Source of the DNA: Clostridiales bacterium UBA1446
Lineage (GTDB): Bacteria > Bacillota > Clostridia > Oscillospirales > Oscillospiraceae
Reading direction: 5' to 3'
NCBI GenBank assembly: GCA_002329245.1
Contig: DCTG01000059.1
Location: 7,121-15,299, forward strand
DNA length: 8,179 nucleotides
Positions 1 to 6,345 of the stretch are shown here, in pieces. The notes under the pieces were generated by a model. It saw nothing but the letters and a program-made list of their open reading frames with translations. It was not told the DNA's origin and made no database searches. The translations under genes and the position numbers were made by a program. Numbering within the stretch: the first letter of the stretch is position 1; each line of letters begins with the position of its first letter.

Positions 1-363
1 CAGTATGCCCACGCCCGCATCTGCAGCCTCGTCGGCAAGCTGGCCGAGGAGGGATATGCGGTCCCGTCCGCGGCACAGATTGACGCCTCGCTTCTGCATA
101 CCGATGTGGAGCGCGCGCTCATAAAATGCCTGTCGCAGTATCCGGAGGAGATTCGTCTGGCGGCAAGGGATTACGATCCCTCGCGCATTAACCGGTATCT
201 CACGGAACTGGCCGGAAACTTCCACCGCTTCTACAACAGCAACCGGATCTTGGGAGAAGAGCCGGGCGTGCTGCTGGCAAGGCTTAAATTAGCGGACACC
301 GTCCGCTCCGTGCTGAAAAACGGACTGAATCTCATCGGCGTATCCGCGCCGGAAAAAATGTAG
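1..363 (+). CDS. argS: Arginyl-tRNA synthetase, C-terminal end (5' truncated by window)
   Basis: The frame is open from the first base and ends in TAG at 361-363, leaving about 120 C-terminal residues of arginyl-tRNA synthetase, which charges tRNA-Arg with arginine in the cytoplasm. The visible part is the all-helical DALR anticodon-binding domain. It opens with QYAHARI, the signature at the start of this domain in ArgRS, continues with FHRFYNSNRIL in the middle, and ends with RLKLADTVRSVLKNGLNLIG followed by PEKM, the usual ArgRS C-terminus. The catalytic domain with its HIGH and KMSKS-type motifs lies upstream of the window. No terminator follows, so the transcript probably continues into the methyltransferase gene 49 bases downstream. 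The identification is firm. Confidence 0.96.
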   Translation, partial: QYAHARICSLVGKLAEEGYAVPSAAQIDASLLHTDVERALIKCLSQYPEEIRLAARDYDPSRINRYLTELAGNFHRFYNSNRILGEEPGVLLARLKLADTVRSVLKNGLNLIGVSAPEKM

Positions 364-412
364 CAGACAGTAAGGGGTTATAAGACAGGAAAAATTGGAG
401 AAAGGATTGCAT

Positions 413-1651
413 ATGGACACCATCCCGTTACCATTGCCGTCTTTGTTGGACGGCGCAACCGGAACACGTCTTCAGGCGGCGGGGATGCCGCCAAACGCCT
501 GTACAGAACAATGGATCCTAGAGCACCCCGATATTCCGACCAAAATCCAGAAGGAGTATCTCGCGGCCGGCTCGCAGATCATCTGCGCGCCCACGTTCGG
601 CGCAAACCGCGCCGCGCTCGGGCGGCACGGCCTGGCCGGAAAGGTGGAAGAATACAACCGCCGCCTGACGGAACTGACGAGAAACGCGGTCGGAGAGCAG
701 GCCTTGGTTGCGGGCGATTTGTCGCCTACGGGACTCTTTGTCCATCCGTTCGGGAACGTGCATTTTGAGGAACTGGTGGAGATTTACGCGGAGCAGGTGC
801 GCGCTTTGGACGCGGCCGGGGTCGACCTCTTCCTGATGGAGACCTGCACCACGCTGACAGACGCGCGCGCCGCGGTTCTTGCCGTACGAGAGAACAGCAA
901 ACGGCCGGTCATGGCGAGCATGAACTGCGGGGAAAACGGCCGCATGCTCTCCGGGACAGACATCCTTGCCGCCATGATCGTCATGCAGGGGATGGGGGTC
1001 GACGCGTTCGGCCTGAATTGCTGCAGCGGGCCCAAAACGGTGCTCGAGCAGATGCGCCGCCTTTCTCCCTACCGTGCGGTGCCGCTGCTTGCCAAACCGA
1101 ACGCGGGGCTTCCCAAGCTTGTGGATGGGAAAACGGTTTATGAATCCGATCCGGAGGAATTTGCCCTTTACGCAGGGGAACTTGCCGAGGCGGGCGTTCG
1201 CCTGTTCGGCGGGTGCTGCGGTTCGGACGAACGGCACATTGCCGCCCTGCGCGCCGCCATTTCCGCCATCGATTTTTCCCGGCTTCCCGCGCCGGAGCAG
1301 GACCCCGACCGGATTCTCTGCGCAAGCGAACGGGAGGCATTCTTCCTTTCCCCGACGGTGGACGTGGGCGAGGAAATCGTCTGCGGCCCCGATTTTGCGG
1401 AGGATATATTGGACGCCGAAGAAAACATGGGCGTGGTCAAGGTTTTGGTCCGGGACGAGGACGATCTGGAAATCTTCGAGGAAAATCAGTACATGCTCCG
1501 CGACGCCTTGTGTATTTCCGCATACAGCCCGGAAATATTGGAGCGGACGCTCCGCTGCTACCAGGGCCGCGCGTTTTACGACGGCACCGGCGATTTCGAC
1601 CAGGAGTTTTTGCAAAAACTTACGGCCAAATACGGGCTCGTCGTCCTGTAG
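413..1651 (+). CDS. Homocysteine S-methyltransferase family protein with a MetH-like C-terminal extension
   Basis: This 412-residue protein is a zinc-dependent homocysteine methyltransferase of the MetH N-terminal module type, which activates homocysteine thiolate for methylation to methionine. Residues 1 to about 290 form the TIM-barrel domain: DGATGTRLQ at 13-21, METCTTLTDARAA from 142, and the three zinc cysteines in LNCC (C203) and GGCCG (C268, C269). Family knowledge: stand-alone enzymes are about 300 residues. Residues 300-412 are extra and resemble the start of the MetH pterin-binding domain (DILDAEEN, SPEILERTLRCYQGRAF, KYGLVVL), but without its usual catalytic residues. No cobalamin domain follows. 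I chose ATG 413 over an in-frame TTG at 395 because GGAGAAAGG (397-405) sits 7 bases before the ATG and overlaps the TTG. It probably shares a transcript with argS. The methyl donor is unknown: S-methylmethionine, methylcobalamin and a partner protein are all possible. Confidence 0.88.
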   Translation: MDTIPLPLPSLLDGATGTRLQAAGMPPNACTEQWILEHPDIPTKIQKEYLAAGSQIICAPTFGANRAALGRHGLAGKVEEYNRRLTELTRNAVGEQALVAGDLSPTGLFVHPFGNVHFEELVEIYAEQVRALDAAGVDLFLMETCTTLTDARAAVLAVRENSKRPVMASMNCGENGRMLSGTDILAAMIVMQGMGVDAFGLNCCSGPKTVLEQMRRLSPYRAVPLLAKPNAGLPKLVDGKTVYESDPEEFALYAGELAEAGVRLFGGCCGSDERHIAALRAAISAIDFSRLPAPEQDPDRILCASEREAFFLSPTVDVGEEIVCGPDFAEDILDAEENMGVVKVLVRDEDDLEIFEENQYMLRDALCISAYSPEILERTLRCYQGRAFYDGTGDFDQEFLQKLTAKYGLVVL

Positions 1652-1694
1652 GCCCCGAAACATAATTGCATGACGCTAAGTATCCATAAGTGGA

Positions 1695-1740
1695 GCGAAA
1701 CGTAAGAAGCATGGCGAAAGCCATGCTTCTTACGTTTCGC
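1695..1740. repeat. Perfect 21-bp inverted repeat with a GAAA loop between convergent genes
   Basis: Positions 1695-1715 and 1720-1740 are exact reverse complements. They enclose GAAA at 1716-1719, closed by a C-G pair, which is a GNRA-type tetraloop when read on the plus strand (the minus-strand loop would be TTTC). It lies 43 bases after the methyltransferase stop and 56 bases from the flippase stop. No T-run follows on either strand, so it is not a classical intrinsic terminator. It may still end or protect both converging transcripts, or be one copy of a dispersed palindromic repeat. Confidence 0.9.
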
Positions 1741-1796
1741 CGCAAAAGCGCCGGAGCACGAAGCGCGACACGGGCGGCTTTCGGCGCAGCCGACCG

Positions 1797-3332
1797 TTAC
1801 TCCCGCATGCGCAGAAGACGCCGCAGCGAAACGCCCTGCGCGCTCAGGGCGACGCAGTAAAACAGCACGCCCGGCAGGAGCGAGACAAGAGCCGAGACGA
1901 TGCCGGACAAACCGCCCCGGAGCGCCGCCCGGAATAAAAAGTTCGTGCACAGGCCGGAAAACAGCGCCGCCAGACCGGGGGAAAGAAGCCACATGGGAAA
2001 GCGCGGACGCATTCCGGTTTCCTTGCACAGCGCAATGCCGTTCCAGACGGAGCCGAGCAGCCCGCTGAAGCAATAGCCGTACAGAAAGCCGTACAGGCCG
2101 ACGCCCGGCATTCCGGTTCCGACCCAGGTAAAGGCCAAATGAAACAGCTCGGAAACAAGGCCGGAGGCCGCGCTGATATTTTCCCGGCCGAGCCCGTTGA
2201 GCATGCTCCCCAGAATGGCGCGAAAACAGTTGATGAGCACGCCGGGAGCAAGAACCGGCAGGTAATCTCCGACGGCGGGATGGTGAAAGAGAAAATCTCC
2301 GACGGCTGGCCCCAAGATAAAAAGAAAGGTCATGGCGGGCATGGCTAACGCCGCCGTGCCGAGCAGCGTCCGGGAAACCATGCTCTGAATTTCCTTTGTC
2401 CGCCCAAGGGTGAGCGATTCCGTGAGCTTCGGAATCAGAATAATGCTGAACGCCCCGATAAAGGCGGTGGGAAGCACGGCCATGGGAAGCGCCATGCCGA
2501 ACAGGACGCCGAACGCGGACATCGCCTCGGAAACCTCCATTCCCGCCCGTACAAGCCGCTGCGGTATCATGACGGCGTTTACCGAACCCATCAGGTTTCC
2601 CAAAAGGCTTGTCAGGCCGATAGGAACCGCGACGGCGGCCACCTTCCGCCGGAGAAGCGGAGCGGGAACCGGTTCTCCCGCGCCGCCGGCGCCGCGCCGC
2701 CGGCGGCGGTAGAGGGATACTAACGTAAAGGTGCTGAAAATTTCGCAGAGAATCATGCCCAAAACAATGAGCGCAACCGTGTTTTCGCTGCTTTGCGGCA
2801 GGAAGAGAAGCAGCAGAAGGATTACCGCGCCCATACGAATGACCTGTTCCGCAAGCTCCACCAAAGCCGGGGGGCGGACGTCCCCGATCCCATAGAAGAA
2901 ATACTTGTGCAGGTTTTCAATTCCGGTCAGCAGGATGCAGGGGAGAAGCAGAAGAAGACCGGTCTGGGTGCGCGCGTCGCCCAATAAAAACACGGAAATC
3001 GGGTCGTAGAGAAATATGGTGATTGCCGCGAGCGTGCCGAATAGGGTCAGAAACAAAACCACGCACTGCCGCATCAGCTGCCCCGCCGCCTTGGGGTTTT
3101 CCAGGGCGTAATATTCCGCGGAAAGGCGGGAAACGGCTACGGTAAGGCCGACGGCCGAAATGGATAACAGGACTGAGTACACCGGCATCAGAAGCTGAAA
3201 AAGGCCCATATTCTCCGCCCCGATCAGACGGCTCAGGCAGATGCGGTACAGAAAGCCGAGAATTTGGGAAGAAAAGCCGGTGCCGGTCAGGATCATCGTG
3301 CTGTAAAGCACGGACTGCCTTCTTGTTCTCAA
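1797..3332 (-). CDS. SpoVB/MurJ-type polysaccharide or lipid II flippase (MOP superfamily)
   Basis: This 511-residue polytopic membrane protein belongs to the MOP/MATE-like superfamily, in which SpoVB and MurJ relatives move undecaprenyl-linked peptidoglycan or polysaccharide precursors across the cytoplasmic membrane. The N-terminus matches the family pattern: a short basic tail, QSVLYSTMILTGTGF, then LGFLYRICLSRLIGAENMGLFQ. Hydrophobic helices run through its whole length, consistent with about 14 membrane segments. An arginine-rich cytoplasmic loop (RRRRRGAGGAG) lies near residues 207-217, and an EQVIRM segment matches SpoVB relatives. An in-frame ATG at 3356 has no ribosome binding site. 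TTG at 3332 is preceded by AAAGGGGGG (3340-3348) with 7-base spacing and gives the usual family N-terminus, so I prefer it. The gene is divergent from the carboxypeptidase. SpoVB, MurJ (YtgP) and a capsule-type flippase cannot be separated by eye. Confidence 0.88.
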   Translation of the reverse strand: MRTRRQSVLYSTMILTGTGFSSQILGFLYRICLSRLIGAENMGLFQLLMPVYSVLLSISAVGLTVAVSRLSAEYYALENPKAAGQLMRQCVVLFLTLFGTLAAITIFLYDPISVFLLGDARTQTGLLLLLPCILLTGIENLHKYFFYGIGDVRPPALVELAEQVIRMGAVILLLLLFLPQSSENTVALIVLGMILCEIFSTFTLVSLYRRRRRGAGGAGEPVPAPLLRRKVAAVAVPIGLTSLLGNLMGSVNAVMIPQRLVRAGMEVSEAMSAFGVLFGMALPMAVLPTAFIGAFSIILIPKLTESLTLGRTKEIQSMVSRTLLGTAALAMPAMTFLFILGPAVGDFLFHHPAVGDYLPVLAPGVLINCFRAILGSMLNGLGRENISAASGLVSELFHLAFTWVGTGMPGVGLYGFLYGYCFSGLLGSVWNGIALCKETGMRPRFPMWLLSPGLAALFSGLCTNFLFRAALRGGLSGIVSALVSLLPGVLFYCVALSAQGVSLRRLLRMRE

Positions 3333-3339
3333 GTGAAAG

Positions 3340-3348
3340 CCCCCCTTT
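3340..3348 (-). promoter_or_regulatory. Ribosome binding site that decides the flippase start
   Basis: On the minus strand AAAGGGGGG ends 7 bases before TTG 3332. The upstream ATG at 3356 has only pyrimidine-rich sequence (CCTTTCCTCCCC) before it. Together with the family N-terminus this supports a TTG start. Confidence 0.55.
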
Positions 3349-3449
3349 GGGGACATTCTATTCGGGGAGGAAAGGATTTCATGCCGTGAAAATGAAAGGG
3401 TAGAAATGCAAATATTTCCGAAGGGGGAAGCCGCGCTTTTGCCCGGCGG

Positions 3450-3479
3450 ACCGTATAGAAAAACGCTTTTTCCATATCC
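3450..3479 (-). promoter_or_regulatory. Weak sigma-E-like promoter candidate for the flippase
   Basis: Read on the minus strand, GGATATG (3479-3473) is followed after 15 bases by TATACGGT (3457-3450). This partly resembles the Bacillus mother-cell sigma-E elements (-35 near KMATATT, -10 near CATACAMT), with about five matches in each. B. subtilis spoVB is transcribed by sigma-E, which makes the resemblance worth noting, but the match is imperfect and the leader would be about 110 bases. The rest of the divergent gap shows no convincing sigma-A promoter for either gene. It also holds a 6-bp repeat AACCTT/AAGGTT at 3535-3554. Confidence 0.2.
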
Positions 3480-3574
3480 TTAGATTGGAGGGAAACCCTC
3501 GTTTTGCATCTCCGCGCGGGAGCTGAGGGACTGTAACCTTCCTGATTTAAGGTTGAAATCGACGCCGATCGAAC

Positions 3575-3580
3575 GGAGGA
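3575..3580 (+). promoter_or_regulatory. Ribosome binding site that decides the carboxypeptidase start
   Basis: GGAGGA at 3575-3580 abuts ATG 3581 with no spacer, which is too close for initiation. The next in-frame ATG at 3593 has a 12-base spacing, long but workable, and directly begins a signal peptide (MAKRFLAAVIAVFLF). Confidence 0.6.
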
Positions 3581-3592
3581 ATGGAGCAAAGT

Positions 3593-4726
3593 ATGGCAAA
3601 ACGTTTTCTTGCGGCCGTCATAGCCGTTTTCCTGTTCAATATACCGGCAGGTGCGATCGCCGCCGTGCCGGAGACGAATGCCGGGGCCGTCCTGCTCATG
3701 GAGAAGGAGACGGGAACCATCCTGTATGAAAACAACGCCCATGCACGCATGGAGCCGGCCAGCATCACAAAAATCATGACCCTTCTCCTTGTGGTGGAAG
3801 CGATTGAGAACAAGGTGATTTCCATGGACGACCTTGTGACGACAAGCGCGCACGCGGCGAGCATGGGCGGCTCTCAGGTCTATTTGGAGGAAGGGGAGCA
3901 AATGACGGTTCGCGACCTTTTGAAAGCGGTGACGGTTTCCTCGGGGAACGACGCGGCCGTCGCTTTGGGGGAACACCTGACGGGAAGCGAAACGGCCTTT
4001 GTGGCGCGCATGAACGAGCGCGCGGCGGAGCTTGGCATGAACGATACGACCTTCGTCAACTGCACGGGGCTTCCCGCGAAGGGGCACCTTACGTCCGCCT
4101 ATGACGTGGCCCTCATGTCCCGGGAACTCATCCGGCATGATCTCATCAAGGAGTTTTCCACCATATGGATGGACACGCTCCGAAACGGCCAGTTTGGGCT
4201 AAACAACACAAACAAGCTGATCCGCTTTTATCAGGGGGCCACGGGCCTCAAAACCGGGTCCACGGATACGGCGCTCTACTGCCTGTCGGCAACCGCCATG
4301 CGCGACGGCATGGAACTGATTGCGGTCGTCATGAAAGCGCCGACCTCCGCAATCCGGTTTGAAAGCGCAAAGAGCCTTTTAGACTTCGGGTTTGCAAACT
4401 ATACTCTGCTAAACGTTTATCCGGGGGAGGCGATTCCCTCCGTCGAGGTTGTTTTAGGCGAAACGCGGGAGCTGCAGCCGGAGCTGCAGGAAGGGGTGCG
4501 CCTTCTTGTAGAGCGGACGGATGCGCCGAAGGTGGAGACAAGCGTTTCCGTATTCGGGCGCGTGGAAGCCCCGGTGGAAGTGGGGCAGAAATTGGGGGAA
4601 ATGACGGTTACGCTCCGCGGCGAGGTGCTGAAAACGGTCCCGATCATAGCGCCCGAACCGGTTTCAAAACTGACGATGCTGCAGATTTTCGGCCGGCTGC
4701 TCAGCACCCTGTTCGAAGGAAAATAA
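3593..4726 (+). CDS. D-alanyl-D-alanine carboxypeptidase (DacA/DacF type, peptidase S11)
   Basis: This is a 377-residue exported low-molecular-weight penicillin-binding protein that removes the terminal D-Ala from peptidoglycan pentapeptides and so limits cross-linking. An N-terminal signal peptide (residues 1 to about 24, ending GAIAA) is followed by the S11 catalytic domain with all three active-site motifs: SITK (nucleophile S57, K60), SGN (117-119) and KTG (220-222). Residues from about 285 to 350 form the beta-rich PBP5 C-terminal domain. The last 20 or so (ending MLQIFGRLLSTLFEGK) look like the amphipathic helix that tethers these enzymes to the outer membrane face. Length is normal for the family. 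The start is ATG 3593, because ATG 3581 touches its ribosome binding site. It is transcribed away from the flippase and ended by the hairpin at 4730-4765. Vegetative (DacA) versus sporulation (DacF) use cannot be told from sequence; no spoIIA genes are adjacent. Confidence 0.93.
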   Translation: MAKRFLAAVIAVFLFNIPAGAIAAVPETNAGAVLLMEKETGTILYENNAHARMEPASITKIMTLLLVVEAIENKVISMDDLVTTSAHAASMGGSQVYLEEGEQMTVRDLLKAVTVSSGNDAAVALGEHLTGSETAFVARMNERAAELGMNDTTFVNCTGLPAKGHLTSAYDVALMSRELIRHDLIKEFSTIWMDTLRNGQFGLNNTNKLIRFYQGATGLKTGSTDTALYCLSATAMRDGMELIAVVMKAPTSAIRFESAKSLLDFGFANYTLLNVYPGEAIPSVEVVLGETRELQPELQEGVRLLVERTDAPKVETSVSVFGRVEAPVEVGQKLGEMTVTLRGEVLKTVPIIAPEPVSKLTMLQIFGRLLSTLFEGK

Positions 4727-4729
4727 AGA

Positions 4730-4765
4730 AAAGAAGACCTGCCGCAAAAGCGGCAGGTCTTCTTT
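4730..4765 (+). terminator. Intrinsic terminator after the carboxypeptidase gene
   Basis: A perfect 16-bp stem (4730-4745 with 4750-4765) with an AAAA loop starts 3 bases after the stop codon. The 5' arm is A-rich at its base and the 3' arm ends TCTTCTTT, so the U-rich tail is built into the stem. It separates the carboxypeptidase transcript from pgi. Confidence 0.88.
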
Positions 4766-4785
4766 CGCGCAGGGTCGGAAAAATT

Positions 4786-4815
4786 TTCCTCGCGGCATAT
4801 ATTTTGTGGTATACT
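4786..4815 (+). promoter_or_regulatory. Extended -10 promoter for pgi
   Basis: TATACT at 4810-4815 is preceded by TGG (4807-4809), an extended -10 element. The -35 region is poor: TTCCTC at 4786-4791 with an 18-base spacer is the best candidate. Transcription would start near 4822 and give a leader of about 93 bases before pgi. Confidence 0.65.
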
Positions 4816-4830
4816 ATCCGCATAGCGGAT
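4816..4830. repeat. Inverted repeat at the expected pgi transcription start
   Basis: ATCCGC (4816-4821) and GCGGAT (4825-4830) are perfect 6-bp arms around ATA. The repeat begins directly after the -10 box and spans the predicted start site, a position where a repressor operator would act. It could also form a small 5' hairpin or be chance. Confidence 0.4.
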
Positions 4831-4869
4831 CGTATATCGCCATATGCCCCTCCCGAGGGCGCGCTTACA

Positions 4870-4905
4870 ATGAAAAAGCTCGGGAAGCGTACTATGATTC
4901 TGTGA
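4870..4905 (+). CDS. Possible 11-residue leader peptide upstream of pgi
   Basis: ATG 4870 opens an 11-codon frame encoding MKKLGKRTMIL, ending in TGA at 4903-4905, which overlaps the pgi ribosome binding site GAGGTG (4904-4909). A GAGGG (about 4855-4859) lies 10 bases before this ATG. An arm of a 7-bp inverted repeat (TCCCGAG 4851-4857, CTCGGGA 4879-4885) falls within its first codons. The arrangement would allow translational coupling to pgi. A frame this short is easily produced by chance, so this is a candidate only. Confidence 0.2.
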   Translation: MKKLGKRTMIL

Positions 4906-4914
4906 GGTGTTCGT

Positions 4915-6261
4915 ATGATTCAATTCGACAGCACGTTTGCGTCCGCCTTTCTTCCCGCAAACTGGGCCGCCGTGTTCACGCCGCGTCTTAACGCGGCGCA
5001 CCGCGCGCTCGAGGAGGGAAGCGGCGCCGGCGCGGAGTATACCGGCTGGCTGCGTTTGCCCGAAACCTGCGACAGGGAAGAGCTCCGCCGCATCAAGGAA
5101 GCCGCGGGGCGGATTCGGTCCGATTCCGAAGCCCTGGTGGTGATCGGGATCGGCGGTTCATATTTGGGAGCCCGCGGCGCGATCGAATTGCTGCGCTCCC
5201 CCCAGTACAATCTGCTCAGAAAAGAAACGCCCCAGATTTTCTTTGCCGGGAACACCCTTTCCGCGGCAGCCACGGCGGAACTTCTGGAACTTCTGGAAGG
5301 GCGGGATTTTTCCGTTAACGTCATTTCCAAATCCGGAACCACCACGGAACCTGCAATCTCGTTTCGCCTCTTCCGCGGCCTTCTGGAAAAGCGGTACGGA
5401 AAGGAAGGGGCGCGCGGGCGGATTTACGTCACGACGGACAGGGAAAAAGGCGCGCTGCGGGCCATGGCGGACCGGGAGGGCTACGAAAGTTTCTCGGTTC
5501 CGGACAATATCGGAGGCCGGTACTCGGTGCTTACCGCAGTCGGCCTGCTGCCGATGGCGGCCGCGGGGATCGACATAGAGGCAGTTCTCGCGGGCGCGGC
5601 CGGGGAGATGGACCGCCTGCGTCTGCGCGCGATGGACAATCCGGCCTGGCAATACGCGGCGGTCAGGAACGCCCTTTACGAAACCGGCAGAAAAATTGAA
5701 CTGCTCTCCTGCTACGAGCCCTCCTTCCGTTTCATGACGGAATGGTGGAAACAGCTTTTCGGCGAGAGCGAGGGGAAACAAGGCCGCGGCATTTTCCCGG
5801 CCGGGCTTGAATTTCCCGCGGACCTGCATTCCATGGGGCAATACCTGCAAGAGGGGGAAAGAAGCCTCATGGAAACCGTCGTGCGCTTTGAACGGGAGCG
5901 AAGCAGACTGTGGATCCCGGAAGATGGGGAAGGCGGGGACGGGCTTGAATTTTTAACCGGCAAGGAACTGGCGTATGTGCAGAGGCAGGCCATGGACGGG
6001 ACGCTGCTTGCCCATACGGACGGCGGGGTCCCGAACCTCATTGTCCATGTGCCGGGGACAGACGAATGCTCGTTCGGCGAACTGGTTTATTTCTTCGAAC
6101 TGGCCTGCGCCCTGTCCGGATATCTGTTGGGGGTAAACCCGTTTGACCAGCCGGGCGTCGAGAGCTATAAAAGGAATATGTTCGCGCTTCTCGGTAGGCC
6201 GGGCAGCGAAGCATTGCGAAGCGAGCTTTTGAAAAAGATAGGGAGAGGCCGGAATAAATAA
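4915..6261 (+). CDS. pgi: Glucose-6-phosphate isomerase
   Basis: This 448-residue cytoplasmic enzyme interconverts glucose 6-phosphate and fructose 6-phosphate in glycolysis and gluconeogenesis. The length matches the short Firmicute form (about 450) rather than the 550-residue proteobacterial one. Two SIS sugar-phosphate domains are visible. GIGGS (78-82) and SKSGTTTEP (138-146) bind the phosphate. The active-site residues are in place: E286 in GESEGKQG, H305 in DLHSMGQ and K419 in VESYKRN. The N-terminus (MIQFDSTF, then a GAGAEYTGWLRLP segment) lines up with the Bacillus enzyme, supporting ATG 4915. GAGGTG at 4904-4909 is the ribosome binding site, 5 bases upstream. The gene has its own promoter after the carboxypeptidase terminator. 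No terminator follows its stop, so some read-through into the NTPase gene is likely. Confidence 0.97.
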   Translation: MIQFDSTFASAFLPANWAAVFTPRLNAAHRALEEGSGAGAEYTGWLRLPETCDREELRRIKEAAGRIRSDSEALVVIGIGGSYLGARGAIELLRSPQYNLLRKETPQIFFAGNTLSAAATAELLELLEGRDFSVNVISKSGTTTEPAISFRLFRGLLEKRYGKEGARGRIYVTTDREKGALRAMADREGYESFSVPDNIGGRYSVLTAVGLLPMAAAGIDIEAVLAGAAGEMDRLRLRAMDNPAWQYAAVRNALYETGRKIELLSCYEPSFRFMTEWWKQLFGESEGKQGRGIFPAGLEFPADLHSMGQYLQEGERSLMETVVRFERERSRLWIPEDGEGGDGLEFLTGKELAYVQRQAMDGTLLAHTDGGVPNLIVHVPGTDECSFGELVYFFELACALSGYLLGVNPFDQPGVESYKRNMFALLGRPGSEALRSELLKKIGRGRNK

Positions 6262-6262
6262 G

Positions 6263-6291
6263 TTGAAAGGGTATCGCTAAAATGGTATCAT
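6263..6291 (+). promoter_or_regulatory. Sigma-A promoter for the NTPase-Hrb pair
   Basis: TTGAAA (6263-6268), a 17-base spacer and TATCAT (6286-6291) with TGG at 6283-6285 give a strong consensus-like promoter with an extended -10. It begins two bases after the pgi stop codon. The expected start is near 6298, about 48 bases before the NTPase ATG. Confidence 0.75.
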
Positions 6292-6330
6292 GAAATAAAG
6301 GAAAGTATGTAAGACGATTAATTTTTTATA

Positions 6331-6336
6331 AAGGAG
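6331..6336 (+). promoter_or_regulatory. Ribosome binding site that decides the NTPase start
   Basis: AAGGAG at 6331-6336 touches ATG 6337 but lies 9 bases before the in-frame ATG 6346. The second ATG is therefore the likely start and places the Walker A motif directly after the first beta strand (MVKVIAG). Confidence 0.75.
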
Positions 6337-6345
6337 ATGGTCGCC

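Noticed and set aside
518..1663. Long minus-strand open frame (381 codons) opposite the methyltransferase gene
   Set aside because: It mirrors a confidently identified plus-strand gene in GC-rich DNA. Its translation is rich in Arg, His, Ala and Gly with no recognisable motif, and it has no convincing start signal.
2681..2706. GC-only direct repeat (CGCCGCCGGCG twice) that might suggest a regulatory or recombination site
   Set aside because: It encodes the Arg/Gly/Ala-rich loop of the flippase in GC-biased codons, so simple composition explains it.
3458..3472. GAAAAA-CGC-TTTTTC inverted repeat in the divergent gap
   Set aside because: It is a short, AT-only stem that is easily formed by chance. 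It is covered as spacer of the weak sigma-E-like candidate.
3488..3507. Small hairpin GAGGG-AAA-CCCTC followed by GTTTT upstream of the carboxypeptidase, as a possible attenuator
   Set aside because: Five base pairs with a short T-run is too weak, and no competing structure, leader peptide or upstream promoter could be shown.
3329..4138. Minus-strand open frame (269 codons) across the divergent gap and the carboxypeptidase gene
   Set aside because: Most of it is antisense to the catalytic domain of a clear S11 enzyme, and the composition is that of a shadow frame with no family resemblance.
5158..5850. Minus-strand open frame (230 codons) inside pgi
   Set aside because: It is fully antisense to conserved catalytic segments of pgi and has no motif or ribosome binding site.
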